Part shown: positions 1-5,592 of the stretch, piece after piece
How the letters are laid out: every line of letters starts with the position of its first letter
Numbering within the stretch: the first letter of the stretch is position 1
DNA from: an uncultured Planctomycetaceae bacterium
Lineage (GTDB): Bacteria; Planctomycetota; Planctomycetia; Planctomycetales; Planctomycetaceae
DNA: 5,592 bases
Direction: 5' to 3'
Assembly (NCBI GenBank): GCA_937952455.1
Contig: CALFYU010000549.1
Span: 1 to 5,592 of the forward strand
The notes under the pieces: model-generated
What the model was told of the DNA's origin: nothing
Seen by the model: the letters and a program-made list of their open reading frames with translations, nothing else
Database searches by the model: none
Translations under genes and position numbers: made by a program

Positions 1-1666
1 CGGCGCCTTGAGCGTCGCCGTCGATGGCGTGTGCGGCCGACCATTTCTTATCCGGCACATTGCCCGCGCCGATCGTCTGCTCGATCGTCGCAGACGCGTT
101 TTTGAGCGGAACCGCTATCGCTGTGTCATCTCCATCGGTGTGAGCAACGCGAAATTCGGTGAGTACAAAATTGCCGTTCCCTGCCCGGCCCGGCCCGTTC
201 TGGGGCAGGGACTTATCGGGTAAGACTTCGACACGAAAACCGGTAATGTTCTTCAGCGGAATCTTGGCGGTCACCGTGTAACTGTTCTGAGCCGGATCAG
301 GCCCGGAGGCGAGAAGCGAATGGTCCTCCAGCACGTCAAGTTTCGTCTCGTGCAGCGCTTCGGCCGATGCGGGGATCAGGACTTCCCATTTTGGCGCCGA
401 TTGGAGTTGTTGCTCCCATTCGACCTGGGCTGCGGCGAGTTCTTCGGTCGGTGTGTCGACAATCATTTGCAACTCGGCAAGTTGCCGGTCGATCGGTTTG
501 AGAAGCCCAGGCAGTTGTTCATTGGGAACGTCGATCTGCGGGCCCCAGCGGCCCGTGCGGTTCGATCCGGAATAAAGCCCCCGCTCCTTGATGTCCGCGA
601 AAAACGACGCAAAACGATAGAAGTCTTTCGAGGTAAATGGGTCGTACTTGTGATCGTGGCACTCCGCACACCCGAGCGTGGAACCGAGCCAGACGCCGGC
701 CGCGTTGCGGACGCGGTCGGCGGCGTATTTGGCCAGATATTCCTTGGGCTGCACGCCCCCTTCGGCCGACATCATCCCCAGCCGGTTATAGCCTGAGGCG
801 ATCAATTGCTCGTGCGTCGGTTCGGCCAACAGGTCGCCCGCCAATTGTTCGCGGGTGAAACGGTCATACGGCATGTTGGCGTTGAAGGCCTCAATCACAT
901 AATCGCGATAGGGCGAAACGCTCACCGGCTGGTCGCCGTGGTAGCCGACCGAATCGGCATAGCGCACCAAATCGAGCCAGTGCATGGCCATCCGCTCACC
1001 ATAGTGCGGCGAAGCCAACAATCGGTCGACGCACTTTTCGTACGCATCGGGGGAATCGTCCGCCAAGAACGCCTGCATCTCCTCGACGGTGGGGGGCAAA
1101 CCGATCAGGTCAAAACTGAGCCGCCGCAACAGCGTGCGCTTATCGGACGCCGGCGACGGGGTGAGTCCTGCGGCCTGCAGCCGTGCCAGGATGAAATTGT
1201 CGATAAAGTTCTGCGGCGCACGTCCGCCAGCCACTTCGGGAACCGCGTGCCGCACCGGCGGATCGTAGGCCCAGTGTGTTTTCCACGGTGCTCCCTGTTT
1301 GATCCAATCGACGAGGATCGACTTTTCGCGGTCGGTGAGCTGCTTGGGATGATCGACCGGCGGCATTTGCAGCGAGTCATCATCGGACGTAATGCGGGCG
1401 ACGAGTTCGCTCGATTCCGGCTTACCGGGGTCGATGGCGAAATAACCGCCCAAGTCGCTGAAGGCACCCTCTTGGGTGTCGAAACGGAGTCCCCCGGCGT
1501 CCGGATCGCCCCCTTGCCGTTCTTCCGCGTCGGGGCCGTGGCAGGCGTAACATTTGTCCGACAGAATCGGCTGCACGTCCCGGCCGAAATCGATGTCCGC
1601 CGCCGACATGCGTGCGGTACTGGCGATAAGAGCGAAAAACAACAGCACGGCAAAACTTCGCAGCAT
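1..1666 (-). CDS. PSCyt1 / DUF1549 planctomycete cytochrome C domain protein, 3' part beyond window
   Basis: The frame is open from ATG 1666 to the left edge: 555 codons with no stop, so the C-terminus (normally DUF1553) lies outside. Residues 1-23 are a signal peptide (hydrophobic LLFFALIA core, probable cleavage after MSAA), which implies export. Residues about 27-125 are a PSCyt1 domain with a c-type heme motif CYACH (C39, C42, H43) and a possible axial Met101 in LQMPP. Residues about 150-360 are DUF1549, with RRLSFDLIGLPPT, ERMAMHWLDLVRYADS and a second CxxCH, GCAECHDHKYDP (C333, C336, H337). Residues about 370-555 form a linker and a probable beta-rich, carbohydrate-binding-like region (KWSAAHAIDGD near the edge). 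GGGAAGGG at 1675-1682, 8 nt upstream, supports the start. The family's biochemical role is not established; many members sit beside DUF1501 genes and are suspected to act in periplasmic polysaccharide breakdown. No DUF1501 gene is visible here. Family assignment is firm; function is open. Confidence 0.93.
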   Translation of the reverse strand, partial: MLRSFAVLLFFALIASTARMSAADIDFGRDVQPILSDKCYACHGPDAEERQGGDPDAGGLRFDTQEGAFSDLGGYFAIDPGKPESSELVARITSDDDSLQMPPVDHPKQLTDREKSILVDWIKQGAPWKTHWAYDPPVRHAVPEVAGGRAPQNFIDNFILARLQAAGLTPSPASDKRTLLRRLSFDLIGLPPTVEEMQAFLADDSPDAYEKCVDRLLASPHYGERMAMHWLDLVRYADSVGYHGDQPVSVSPYRDYVIEAFNANMPYDRFTREQLAGDLLAEPTHEQLIASGYNRLGMMSAEGGVQPKEYLAKYAADRVRNAAGVWLGSTLGCAECHDHKYDPFTSKDFYRFASFFADIKERGLYSGSNRTGRWGPQIDVPNEQLPGLLKPIDRQLAELQMIVDTPTEELAAAQVEWEQQLQSAPKWEVLIPASAEALHETKLDVLEDHSLLASGPDPAQNSYTVTAKIPLKNITGFRVEVLPDKSLPQNGPGRAGNGNFVLTEFRVAHTDGDDTAIAVPLKNASATIEQTIGAGNVPDKKWSAAHAIDGDAQGA

Positions 1667-1674
1667 CCCGTATT

Positions 1675-1682
1675 CCCTTCCC
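1675..1682 (-). promoter_or_regulatory. Shine-Dalgarno-like site of the PSCyt1/DUF1549 gene
   Basis: Read on the minus strand this is GGGAAGGG, ending 8 nt before ATG 1666. It supports that ATG as the start, as does the signal peptide beginning exactly there. I found no convincing sigma-70 promoter further upstream in 1683-1800. Confidence 0.5.
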
Positions 1683-1885
1683 GTCCGATTGAGGAGTCTC
1701 GCGGCGCGTAAGATAGCGCTTGGTTCACTGTACTACGTTTTCGCGACCTTGTGAACGTTTGCGAGGCCGTGGCGCCGACAAAAAAACTGCCGGGGGTTGC
1801 CGGTTGGCGTGAGGGGCGTCGCGTGTTGTTCTAGAAGGCTCCCAATTGTGAGACAAGGAAGCCGCCGTTGTCCGGTTGCGTTGCC

Positions 1886-1894
1886 GAGGAAAGG
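1886..1894 (+). promoter_or_regulatory. Shine-Dalgarno-like site of the 67-aa gene
   Basis: GAGGAAAGG, 10 nt before ATG 1905. The spacing is slightly long but the site is purine-rich and the only one near a start in this frame. It is the reason for choosing 1905 over the upstream in-frame ATG at 1797. Confidence 0.4.
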
Positions 1895-1904
1895 CCCCCC
1901 TGAG

Positions 1905-2108
1905 ATGAAAACGTTTCACCCGTTGTCGTTGGAAATGGTCATCGCCGTGGACGATGACAAGGCCCCCTATCCCCTGCTGGACCGGGAAGTCGCCGTCGCG
2001 GAATTATTGCTCGCATTGTTGCCGCAGCAGATCAACCCCTATGCGGAGATCCGTTCGGCGCGGATCACATCCGGTTTGCTGGACCAGGACACGGCAATCA
2101 CGAATTGA
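1905..2108 (+). CDS. small hypothetical protein, 67 aa
   Basis: I do not recognise this gene. The frame is open further upstream, but the residues before this ATG are Arg/Cys/Pro-rich and look non-coding. From ATG 1905 the protein begins MKTFHPLSLEMVIAVDDDKA and codons end mostly in G or C, as in the neighbouring genes. GAGGAAAGG at 1886-1894 lies 10 nt upstream. The product is acidic and soluble: a short beta-like stretch (EMVIAVDDD), a Leu-rich amphipathic helix (REVAVAELLLALLPQQ, about residues 27-42) and a polar tail. There is no signal peptide, membrane segment, Cys or metal motif. It diverges from the PSCyt1 gene and converges on the phosphotransferase with only 4 bp between stop codons. 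Codon use and the ribosome binding site favour a real gene, but no homology is available here to confirm it. Confidence 0.6.
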   Translation: MKTFHPLSLEMVIAVDDDKAPYPLLDREVAVAELLLALLPQQINPYAEIRSARITSGLLDQDTAITN

Positions 2109-2112
2109 TCGA

Positions 2113-4149
2113 CTACGCGCGCTCAATAACTCGCACGATCTGCGAATAGGTATCGACCTCCACCAAGTCCCCCGTTTGAATCATCGACGTGGCCCGCCCG
2201 GTGCCGATGAGCGTCGGTTTGCGAAGCTCTCGGGCGATGATCGCCGCATGGCAGGCGATTCCGCCGTCGTCGGTCACAATCGCACCGCACCGTCTGAGGA
2301 ACGGCATTAATGCCGGACTCGACTGAATCGAAACCAACACCTCGCCTTCCTCGAATGTTTGGCCAACCGTGTCCGGACTGAGAATCACACGCGCGCGGCC
2401 TTGATAGATGCCCGGCCAGGCGGCACTGCCCACCAATTGATCTTCGTCCGGTTTTTGCACAACTTGCCGCTGCCGTGCGATCCGCATCAGCAGGTACTCG
2501 GTTTGCCGCACCAGATGAACCTGATCTTCGCCGTCGAATGTTTGAAAGACGAACCGGTGTCCGTCGCGTACCGCCTGCAGCCGCGATTCCAAAATGTCGC
2601 GGTTGAGCGTTCCGCGGTGCAATTCACTCCAGGTGACGACCAGCGGCGCTTCTTCCGGCGCGGAAAACCCCATCTCCCGCGTGATACGGGCTACGAGCGG
2701 ATCGATGATTTTGCGCTCAATCGCCGGATACAGCGACCGCGAGCGAAGCTCCTCGGCCAAACCGCGAATCTCCGGATCGTCGATCTGATTCTCTCCCAAA
2801 ATAGACAACGCTAAGAAGGGATAGACCGTCGTGTGCTGCGCGGCGTCGGCGAAGAAATCGACCGCCTCATCCAAACCGGAGAACGCGTCTGGTCCTCGCT
2901 CGATCCGCGCATCCACTTCACGATAAAACTGCCGGCCTCGCTGCAGCAAGTCGATGAATTCTTGACGGTCGCTCTTAAGAATTTCCTCAATTCGTGAAAA
3001 ACTTTGCCGGCAGGTTTCCTTCGCCTGAAACAGTTGGGCCATTCCCGCTTGGTCTTGGATGGCGATTTGGCGATCAACGTGAATCCCCAAGTGATTTCGA
3101 GCGTGCTGGGTATCGATCCAATGCGACGTAATCGAGACCTCGATCAGCGATTGCGGGCGGCGGACGATCGGCTGCCATTCGATGCTCAAATCGATCAGCG
3201 ATTCTTGGTATTCATCTGCGAGTGTTGTGATCGGCCGCGCCTGCAGCAGGCGAAACTGGCCCTCCTCAATCGCCCATTCTGTGTCGACGGGGTGCCCGTA
3301 GTGGTCGTGGATTTTTCCCAACAGGTTGGCGTATTCTGTGACTTGCGCATCGCTGATTTTGCGTTGGCTGCCCCGCTCGCCTAATTCGCGCCAAGCGGCC
3401 GGTGTCGCTTCGGATTCGATGAACAATGCCTCGCGTTGGCTGCCGACGATGCACTCCAGGATCTTATCGCCGCCCCGTTCGACGACGTATTGATCCGGAT
3501 TGATGCGGCCCGAGACGATCGCCTCTCCCAGGCCGAAGCAAGCCTCGATGAGCATGATATTCGGTTCCTGCGTAACCGGATGCACCGAGAAACCGATCCC
3601 CGACACCTCGCTATTCACCATCTGCTGCACGACGACCGCGACTGCGAATTGGCCGGCACCGTATCCATGAGCGGCGCCGTAGGCCAGCGCCTGGGGACTG
3701 AACATCGACATCCAGCAGTCTCGCACGCGGGACACGACATGTTCAGGCGGCACGTCGAGATACGTTTCTAGCTGTCCTGCCCAAGCACTGGCGCCGCTGT
3801 CCTCGCACGTGGCGCTGGAACGGACGGAAACAGCCGTGAGTCCCAACCTGTCAAGCGCCTGTTCAATCGCCGCGGTGAGGTCATCCGTTACCCCCACCGA
3901 CGCCAGATGCCGGGCAATCTCCGTGGAAGCATCGCCTGGTTCGATTTGATCGGCGTCCAGTCGCTGCAAGACTTGTTGTAGGTACTGCTGATGGTCGCCG
4001 GAATGAATGGCCTCTGTAAACGCGACGCTGGAAACAACGAAACCGGGAGGCACCGGCACACCCGCCTGCGTCAACTCGCCGAGTGAAGCTCCTTTTCCAC
4101 CGGCCACCGCCACTTGGGTCGAGTCGAGATCGGACAACGGGATAATCAT
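2113..4149 (-). CDS. PEP-synthase-like phosphotransferase (PEP/pyruvate-binding domain plus swivelling His domain), 678 aa
   Basis: Enzymes of this class transfer phosphate from ATP through a mobile phosphohistidine to an acceptor. Residues about 1-310 are the ATP-grasp (PPDK_N) domain: GGKGASLGEL (18-26, Lys19), VSVRSSATCEDS (107-118, Arg110), WAGQLETYLDV, GIGFSVHPVT (184-193), SGRINPDQYVVE, TEWAIEEG (Glu291) and LLQARPI (Gln303, Arg305). Residues about 311-575 are a mostly helical domain I do not recognise. Residues about 576-678 are the swivel domain with GGIACHAAIIAREL and catalytic His634. It then ends, so the PEP/pyruvate TIM barrel of true PEP synthase (about 790 aa) is absent. The architecture resembles rifampicin phosphotransferase (about 860 aa), but the shorter middle domain suggests another acceptor. 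Start ATG 4149 is chosen over an ATG at 4293, because AGAGG lies 8 nt upstream and the longer form would read through a terminator. The residue two before His634 is Ala, not the usual Thr/Ser. Class is firm; substrate is unknown. Confidence 0.9.
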   Translation of the reverse strand: MIIPLSDLDSTQVAVAGGKGASLGELTQAGVPVPPGFVVSSVAFTEAIHSGDHQQYLQQVLQRLDADQIEPGDASTEIARHLASVGVTDDLTAAIEQALDRLGLTAVSVRSSATCEDSGASAWAGQLETYLDVPPEHVVSRVRDCWMSMFSPQALAYGAAHGYGAGQFAVAVVVQQMVNSEVSGIGFSVHPVTQEPNIMLIEACFGLGEAIVSGRINPDQYVVERGGDKILECIVGSQREALFIESEATPAAWRELGERGSQRKISDAQVTEYANLLGKIHDHYGHPVDTEWAIEEGQFRLLQARPITTLADEYQESLIDLSIEWQPIVRRPQSLIEVSITSHWIDTQHARNHLGIHVDRQIAIQDQAGMAQLFQAKETCRQSFSRIEEILKSDRQEFIDLLQRGRQFYREVDARIERGPDAFSGLDEAVDFFADAAQHTTVYPFLALSILGENQIDDPEIRGLAEELRSRSLYPAIERKIIDPLVARITREMGFSAPEEAPLVVTWSELHRGTLNRDILESRLQAVRDGHRFVFQTFDGEDQVHLVRQTEYLLMRIARQRQVVQKPDEDQLVGSAAWPGIYQGRARVILSPDTVGQTFEEGEVLVSIQSSPALMPFLRRCGAIVTDDGGIACHAAIIARELRKPTLIGTGRATSMIQTGDLVEVDTYSQIVRVIERA

Positions 4150-4157
4150 GCGCACGA

Positions 4158-4162
4158 CCTCT
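4158..4162 (-). promoter_or_regulatory. Shine-Dalgarno site fixing the phosphotransferase start
   Basis: AGAGG on the minus strand, 8 nt before ATG 4149. The family-typical N-terminus (MIIPLSDLD, then GGKGASLGEL) also starts here, so the 48 extra residues of the longer open frame are rejected. Confidence 0.65.
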
Positions 4163-4208
4163 GAATCGAGTGACTCCGGCGGGAAATTGCCGCCAATGAG
4201 AGAGCAAG

Positions 4209-4238
4209 ATCCTAACAGGAAACGCACGCCGATGAAAA
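4209..4238 (-). promoter_or_regulatory. possible sigma-70-type promoter of the phosphotransferase gene
   Basis: On the minus strand, TTTTCA (4233-4238) and TAGGAT (4209-4214) are separated by 18 bp. Each matches its consensus hexamer at 4 of 6 positions. Transcription would begin near 4202 and give a leader of about 50 nt containing a GGCGG/CCGCC hairpin (4178-4194). The -35 overlaps the T-tract of the upstream terminator, so the gene could start its own transcript right after the RTX transcript ends. This is a match by eye only, and planctomycete promoters are poorly defined. Confidence 0.25.
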
Positions 4239-4275
4239 CAATAAAAACCCCGCCGCGGATTGCTCCGCGGCGAGG
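4235..4275 (-). terminator. intrinsic terminator of the RTX gene
   Basis: On the minus strand, a perfect 9-bp GC-rich stem (CGCCGCGGA, 4264-4272, with TCCGCGGCG, 4251-4259) encloses the tetraloop GCAA (4260-4263). After one mismatch, two more G-C pairs extend it (4274-4275 with 4248-4249). It is followed by TTTTTATTGTTTT (4235-4247). It sits 26 nt past the RTX stop codon and before the phosphotransferase start, which argues against one operon. Confidence 0.9.
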
Positions 4276-4301
4276 CATCGCCCTGCCCCACACTCGTGGT
4301 T

Positions 4302-5378
4302 CTAGCCGAAGTAGCTGTAGGAGACGCTGTCCCCTTCACCACCGGCGTAGTCCATCAGGTAAGCCGTCGAAATGTAGTAGTAAGCGTTGGGGTTGATGCG
4401 TTTCAGGTTCTGCTTGAAATTGTCCGCCCCCGCTCCGCCGTACAGCCAATCGTAGTTGTTCACGTCAAAGCCGCCGTCCAGCGTGTCGTTGCCGTTTTGA
4501 CCGTACAGGTGATCGGCTCCCAACCCGCCGTCCATGGTGTCGTCGTCGTTGCCGCCATAGAGGTAATCGTTGCCCGATCCACCGTAGACCGAATCGTCTC
4601 CGTTGCCGGCGTAGACGCGGTCGTCACCGGCGTCGCCGTAGATGCGGTCGTCGCCGTTAACGCCCCACATGCGGTCGTCACCGTTGCCGCCGCGGATGTA
4701 ATCGTTCCCGGCGTCGCCCACCAGTTGGTCGTTGCCGTCATCACCGTAGATACTGTCGGCCCCGTCCTGGCCCCAGATCGAATCGTTGCCGTTGCCGCCC
4801 CGCATGTAGTCGTTGCCGGTTCCGCCCAGCATCACGTCGTTACCGTTCTCGCCGAACATGTAGTCGCGGTCCGCTCCGCCGTCGAGCCGGTCGTTATCTT
4901 CGCCACCGTACAATGAATCGGTGCCGGCTTCGCCATACAGCGAATCGAGTCCGTCCTGACCGAACATCAGGTCGCTGCCGAGTCCGCCGTACATGCGGTC
5001 GTTACCGTCGCCGGCATACATCCGATCATTGCCGTCGTTGCCGTACATGTAATCGTTACCCGCGCCGCCGTAGAGAATGTCATTCCCGGCGTCAGCGCGG
5101 AGGGTGTCGTTACCCGCCTGGCCATAAAGCCAATCGGTCCCGTCGCCGCCTCGGACATTATCATCGCCCGCGTCGCCGTAGAGCGTGTCATTCCCAGCTT
5201 CACCGTAGAGTTGGTCGTTACCGTTGCCGCCATGAATGTTGTCGTTGCCCGCTTGGCCGTTGAGGTAATCGTTGCCGTCGTTGCCATTGAGCACGTCATC
5301 GCCGTCGCCGCCGAACATATTGTCGGCTTGCGAACCACCGGTGAGCGTGTCGTTGCCCGCTCCGCCGTTGGCGTTCAT
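4302..5378 (-). CDS. RTX / hemolysin-type calcium-binding repeat protein, 358 aa as called; true 5' end probably missing
   Basis: Residues 5-322 are 35 tandem RTX nonapeptides (GGxGxDxLx). All are 9 residues long except the 34th, which is 12 (GGFDVNNYDWLY). Such repeats fold into a parallel beta-roll that binds calcium between turns, usually in secreted or surface proteins. Residues 323-358 form a non-repeat C-terminal cap rich in Tyr, ending DYAGGEGDSVSYSYFG. No catalytic domain, adhesion domain or signal peptide is seen. ATG 5378 is the only canonical start after an in-frame stop at 5436-5438, but it has no ribosome binding site and lies inside repeat-like sequence: GAGNDSIVNNTDIN is encoded just before it. 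The natural protein therefore probably starts further upstream, and this copy is truncated, mutated or misassembled. A terminator follows. Secretion route cannot be told: no type I secretion genes are in view. The RTX assignment is certain; the role is unknown. Confidence 0.88.
   Translation of the reverse strand: MNANGGAGNDTLTGGSQADNMFGGDGDDVLNGNDGNDYLNGQAGNDNIHGGNGNDQLYGEAGNDTLYGDAGDDNVRGGDGTDWLYGQAGNDTLRADAGNDILYGGAGNDYMYGNDGNDRMYAGDGNDRMYGGLGSDLMFGQDGLDSLYGEAGTDSLYGGEDNDRLDGGADRDYMFGENGNDVMLGGTGNDYMRGGNGNDSIWGQDGADSIYGDDGNDQLVGDAGNDYIRGGNGDDRMWGVNGDDRIYGDAGDDRVYAGNGDDSVYGGSGNDYLYGGNDDDTMDGGLGADHLYGQNGNDTLDGGFDVNNYDWLYGGAGADNFKQNLKRINPNAYYYISTAYLMDYAGGEGDSVSYSYFG
4413..5366 (-). repeat. 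27-bp-period tandem array encoding 35 RTX nonapeptides
   Basis: The array has a 27-bp period, one unit per nonapeptide. Units diverge at the DNA level, although short words such as TCGTTGCCG recur throughout, so the array is old or under selection for varied residues, not a fresh expansion. The last-but-one unit is 36 bp. The constraint creates long antisense open frames of Val/Ala-rich pattern that are not genes. Confidence 0.9.
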
Positions 5379-5435
5379 GTTGATGTCAGTATTGTTGACG
5401 ATGCTGTCATTGCCGGCACCTAGCTCGGCGACGAT
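5379..5435 (-). other. in-frame 5' extension of the RTX reading frame, without a start codon
   Basis: These 19 codons read IVAELGAGNDSIVNNTDIN directly into the annotated Met and keep the RTX style (GAGND). They contain no ATG, GTG or TTG and follow a TAG at 5436-5438. They are best read as genuine coding sequence cut off from its start. Confidence 0.7.
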
Positions 5436-5592
5436 CTAGTTGTCGTCCTCGACGTCGTAGTCCTTCTCCTTGATCGTCTCGCCGCGTTCGTCCACGGCAC
5501 TGGTGCGCTCCATCAGCGTCAGCGCCGCCTCGAGCGGCGAACTGCACGACGCCGAGCCCCGCGAGCTTGGGGGTGGGCATGGGTGAGAAAAA
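5436..5592 (-). CDS. possible 3' end of another gene, or 5' part of a disrupted RTX gene; open to the window edge
   Basis: The minus-strand frame is open from the right edge (first full codon at 5591) for 51 codons to TAG 5436-5438. The last part reads LEAALTLMERTSAVDERGE, then TIKEKDYDVEDDN, a charged helical tail that looks coding. The first 20 codons (Ser/Pro/Cys-rich) look less so. In another frame ATG 5580 begins MPTPKLAGLGVVQFA, so a +1 frameshift near 5540 could join the two into a short protein. I recognise no family. The stop is in the same frame as the RTX sequence that follows. Confidence 0.25.
   Translation of the reverse strand, partial: FSHPCPPPSSRGSASCSSPLEAALTLMERTSAVDERGETIKEKDYDVEDDN

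Noticed and set aside
320..796. 158-codon plus-strand open frame
   Set aside because: It is antisense to the DUF1549 gene, and its translation shows no domain pattern.
806..1711. 301-codon plus-strand open frame
   Set aside because: It is antisense to the clearly coding PSCyt1/DUF1549 frame; its Arg/Val-rich product has no recognisable domain and no ribosome binding site.
1667..1904. Divergent promoters, for example TTGCCG at 1797-1802 on plus or TATCTT near 1715 on minus
   Set aside because: No pair of -35 and -10 hexamers with proper spacing was convincing on either strand.
1797..1904. Upstream start (ATG 1797) for the small plus-strand gene
   Set aside because: The extra 36 residues are Arg/Cys/Pro-rich without coding character, and a ribosome binding site sits before ATG 1905 instead.
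2113..4149. Calling the enzyme rifampicin phosphotransferase or PEP synthase outright
   Set aside because: It lacks the PEP synthase barrel, and its middle domain is too short and unfamiliar to assign as rifampicin-binding.
4150..4293. 48-residue N-terminal extension of the phosphotransferase (with a hydrophobic VFIVFIGVRFLLGS stretch that mimics a signal or membrane segment)
   Set aside because: It would be translated from the RTX terminator. The family N-terminus and a good ribosome binding site support ATG 4149; this is a cytoplasmic enzyme class.
4260..4916. 218-codon plus-strand frame with Val/Ala-rich 9-residue periodicity
   Set aside because: The periodicity is the mirror of the RTX repeats on the other strand. 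It begins inside the terminator hairpin and has no start signal.
4413..5366. CRISPR-like or DNA-level satellite repeat
   Set aside because: Units are contiguous, 27 bp, diverged, and encode RTX nonapeptides; there are no spacers.

Overview
The window looks like a piece of a Planctomycetota chromosome (Planctomycetia-like). The basis is a DUF1549-family protein with an N-terminal planctomycete cytochrome C domain (PSCyt1), a family largely confined to that phylum and its relatives. A long hemolysin-type calcium-binding (RTX) repeat protein with the plain C-terminal ending often seen in planctomycetes agrees with this. Coding sequence is GC-rich with GC-biased third positions. The assignment rests on protein families I recognise by eye, not on a search.

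Layout. (1) 1-1666, minus strand: 5' part (555 codons) of a secreted PSCyt1/DUF1549 protein whose C-terminal half runs off the left edge. (2) 1667-1904: short divergent intergenic region. (3) 1905-2108, plus strand: a 67-codon hypothetical gene with a plausible ribosome binding site. (4) 2113-4149, minus strand: a 678-residue PEP-synthase-like phosphotransferase with an ATP-grasp domain, an unrecognised helical middle domain and a C-terminal swivelling phosphohistidine domain, but no PEP/pyruvate TIM barrel. It ends only 4 bp from the convergent small gene. (5) 4150-4301: ribosome binding site and possible promoter of the phosphotransferase, then a strong intrinsic terminator for the next gene. 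(6) 4302-5378, minus strand, open in frame to 5435: an RTX protein of about 35 nonapeptide repeats plus a C-terminal cap. (7) 5436-5592: a segment that does not read as a continuation of the RTX protein; it may be the end of another gene or an assembly junction.

The genes do not form an obvious pathway. The RTX gene and the phosphotransferase lie on the same strand but are separated by a clear terminator. The first gene is separated from them by the small plus-strand gene. I see no tRNA, rRNA, CRISPR array, insertion sequence or defence cassette. The points most worth a second look are the dikinase-like enzyme with an unknown acceptor domain and an Ala in place of the usual Thr/Ser two residues before its catalytic His, and the broken 5' end of the RTX gene. 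I found no convincing previously undescribed system.
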